Assembly: GCA_045592785.1 (NCBI GenBank)
Contig: JAZNVL010000031.1
Span: 3,335 to 67,334, forward strand
Direction of reading: 5' to 3'
Length of the DNA stretch: 64,000 nucleotides
DNA from: RGIG8244 sp045592785
GTDB lineage: Bacteria > Verrucomicrobiota > Lentisphaeria > Victivallales > UBA1829
The notes below the pieces were generated by a model. It searched no databases, was not told where the DNA came from, and saw only the letters and a program-made list of their open reading frames with translations. Made by a program: the position numbers and the translations under genes. The first letter of the stretch is position 1. Every line of letters begins with the position of its first letter. This document shows positions 62,647-64,000 of the stretch, one piece after another.

Positions 62647-63628
62647 GTACACTCTCCTTTCTTGAAATTTTTGCCTGAGCACAGGAATTTCTTACGATCA
62701 ATTCAGCGGGGATATAATACTCCACCGGGTCACAGCGGTTTTCAATGAGATTGAGCAGAGCGTTGGCGGCGGAACGGCAGCGGCGTTCAAGAGCCTGATC
62801 CACAGTGGTAAGAAGGCAGAGCTCCGAAAGCAGGGTGTTGTCAAAACCTGCCACAGAGAACTCTTCCGGGACTTTCACCCCCAGAGCGCTGAGGGACTCC
62901 CGCAAAGCAAGTGCCAGCAGATCGTTGCTGCAGAAAGCCGCCGTGGCATCGGGGCAGCTTTCAACTATTTCCCTGACCTTTGCGGGGGTCAGGTCTTGAG
63001 GCTTGGAAACGGTAAACACATCTTCAGTACCGAAACGCTCTGTAAAGCTCCTGTAACGGCAGGTGGTTCCGCCGAGCTTGAGGGTGATGAAAAGCACTTT
63101 TTTGTGCCCCAGACTTTCCAGATGATCCAGAAGGGCGGTGACGCCGGGGCGGTAGTCGCAGAAGATCTCAGGCAGAGACTCCTGAAGCCTTTCCCCGGAA
63201 CTCATAATGACCTGAGGAAGAGGAAAGTCCCCGATGTGCCACCTTTGTCCGTATAAAATGACTCCGGCACAACCGCTTCTGAGCATCTCCTGATACCCGG
63301 TGCGCAGCAGACCCACCTCGTTTTTGGTGTGGTATATCATCAAAGTATAGTTGTGTTCAAGGAAAATTTCCTGAAGATGGATCAATGTCTGGGTCGTGAC
63401 CTCGTTTTTGAACCCTGAAGTAATGATCCCCACCTTCCGGCTTTCACCTCCCCGGCGCAGCATCTGCGCCAGCAGGTTGGGGCGGTAGTCAAGAGCACGG
63501 AGAGCCTCATCGATCCGGTCACGGGTGGCGTTGCTCATCCGGGCGGTGGATTTGCCGTTGACGTAGTTGGAAACAAGGGCAATGGAAACCTGTGCCGCTT
63601 CGGCAACATCTTTCAGTCTTACAGCCAT
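62630..63628 (-). CDS. LacI-family transcriptional regulator
   Basis: A 332-residue repressor. The DNA-binding helix-turn-helix is RLKDVAEAAQVSIALVSNYV near 4-23, and the hinge AQMLRRG near 54-60. The sugar-binding core follows, with AFCSNDLLALALRESLSALG and EFSVAGFDNTLLSELCLLTT near 258-277. AAGG stands before the ATG. It is followed in the same transcript by a pseudopilin, which suggests sugar-dependent control of that protein. A palindromic operator lies just upstream. Confidence 0.95.
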   Translation of the reverse strand: MAVRLKDVAEAAQVSIALVSNYVNGKSTARMSNATRDRIDEALRALDYRPNLLAQMLRRGGESRKVGIITSGFKNEVTTQTLIHLQEIFLEHNYTLMIYHTKNEVGLLRTGYQEMLRSGCAGVILYGQRWHIGDFPLPQVIMSSGERLQESLPEIFCDYRPGVTALLDHLESLGHKKVLFITLKLGGTTCRYRSFTERFGTEDVFTVSKPQDLTPAKVREIVESCPDATAAFCSNDLLALALRESLSALGVKVPEEFSVAGFDNTLLSELCLLTTVDQALERRCRSAANALLNLIENRCDPVEYYIPAELIVRNSCAQAKISRKESVHVSSN

Positions 63629-63644
63629 AAAAAACCTTCTTTGC

Positions 63645-63656
63645 TTAAACGTTTAA
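63645..63656 (-). promoter_or_regulatory. LacI-family operator (autoregulatory)
   Basis: Perfect 12-base palindrome TTAAACGTTTAA with the central CG typical of LacI-family sites, 16 bases upstream of the lacI-type ATG and downstream of its -10 box. It suggests autorepression of the regulator-pseudopilin pair. Confidence 0.7.
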
Positions 63657-63671
63657 CCACCTCTGTTTTTT

Positions 63672-63700
63672 ACAATACTCTCTCAAAGAAAAAAATGCAA
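63672..63700 (-). promoter_or_regulatory. Promoter of the LacI-pseudopilin pair
   Basis: Minus strand TTGCAT (63700-63695), 17-base spacer, TATTGT (63677-63672). Confidence 0.55.
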
Positions 63701-63800
63701 GGGGATTTTTTAAAAAAGTAAAATATTTTGAGGCAATTTCAAAATTCCTCAAAATTGTCAAAGCGCCCTCTTCTTCGATCTGATAAAGGGAGCGTTTTCG

Positions 63801-63815
63801 GGGCTGTTGCAAAAC
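63801..63815. mobile_element. Possible insertion-sequence terminal repeat
   Basis: The sequence GGGCTGTTGCAAAAC, preceded by another G, resembles the CTGTTGCAAA-type ends of several IS families. The element, if any, would extend beyond the right edge. No transposase could be recognised. Confidence 0.3.
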
Positions 63816-64000
63816 CTTAGCGGGTAGTTTAACTTATGGAAAGTTGCCGATAATGTTTGGTCCACAGACTGAAATTACCTCAGCCGTGAATTCTACGCCG
63901 TAGAGGCTTATTATCCCCTCTAGCCGGTTGGCAGTCTGCGGGCGTTGGCGTTGTTTTGGCACAGCCCGCATGTATTGACCAGTGGACAAGGCGCCCGCTG

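Larger units (their letters stand above)
63629..64000. other. LacI regulatory region and window edge
   Basis: The first 80 bases hold the LacI operator and promoter. Beyond 63800 I see only an IS-end-like motif and a short open minus frame running off the window; no gene can be assigned there. Confidence 0.5.

Overview
This window is bacterial chromosome of roughly half GC with dense, short-spaced genes. The best fit is the phylum Lentisphaerota (Victivallales, gut type). The reasons are two prepilin-leader proteins of the H-X9-DG kind (one preceded by a LacI gene), a Gram-negative envelope (ExbB/ExbD sets, LpxL-like acyltransferase, TPR export proteins), and an animal-like UDP-glucose dehydrogenase. 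This placement rests on gene content and is not proven. Recognisable promoters follow TTGnnn-N16/17-TATATT-like spacing. No rRNA, tRNA, CRISPR array or complete insertion sequence was seen.

Left third (1-29.4 kb). Two related envelope modules stand here. Module A (23-6604) is a 1269-aa secreted TPR protein, a small TPR protein, ExbB and two ExbDs. Module B (13636-29362) is a 2552-aa secreted protein with TPR ends and a beta-sandwich/PA14-like middle, two more secreted TPR proteins, ExbB, two ExbDs, a TonB-like transmembrane stub and a multi-pass DUF4159 protein. Together they look like proton-driven inner-membrane motors coupled to very large periplasmic TPR scaffolds. Between them lie a YdjM-like membrane hydrolase, an acyltransferase, xseB, a split chromate transporter, a CNNM/CBS protein, an arginase-like UPF0489 protein and thrC.

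Middle (29.4-48.4 kb). An NSS transporter and mfd come first. Then follows a minus-strand cluster ArsR - thioredoxin - NifX-like - two ferredoxin/MinD ATPases - YeiH - NifX-like, with an operator-like inverted repeat over the arsR promoter. Next are a LysM protein, a three-domain Aas-type lipid recycling protein, a pseudopilin whose leader is expanded by in-frame palindromes and repeated FTLIE segments, a GMP synthase that has lost its glutaminase active site, a cupin, a low-molecular-weight phosphatase, acpS, radC and rlmD-like methyltransferase.

Right part (48.4-64 kb). ugd, a PIG-L deacetylase, pta and a DedA protein run rightward. A long leftward operon gyrA - folP - cdaA - cdaR - rbsA - rbsC - rbsB couples DNA topology, folate, c-di-AMP synthesis and sugar uptake. 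The window ends with a 10-bp-period repeat region, a second pseudopilin co-transcribed with a LacI regulator that has its own operator, and a possible insertion-sequence end.
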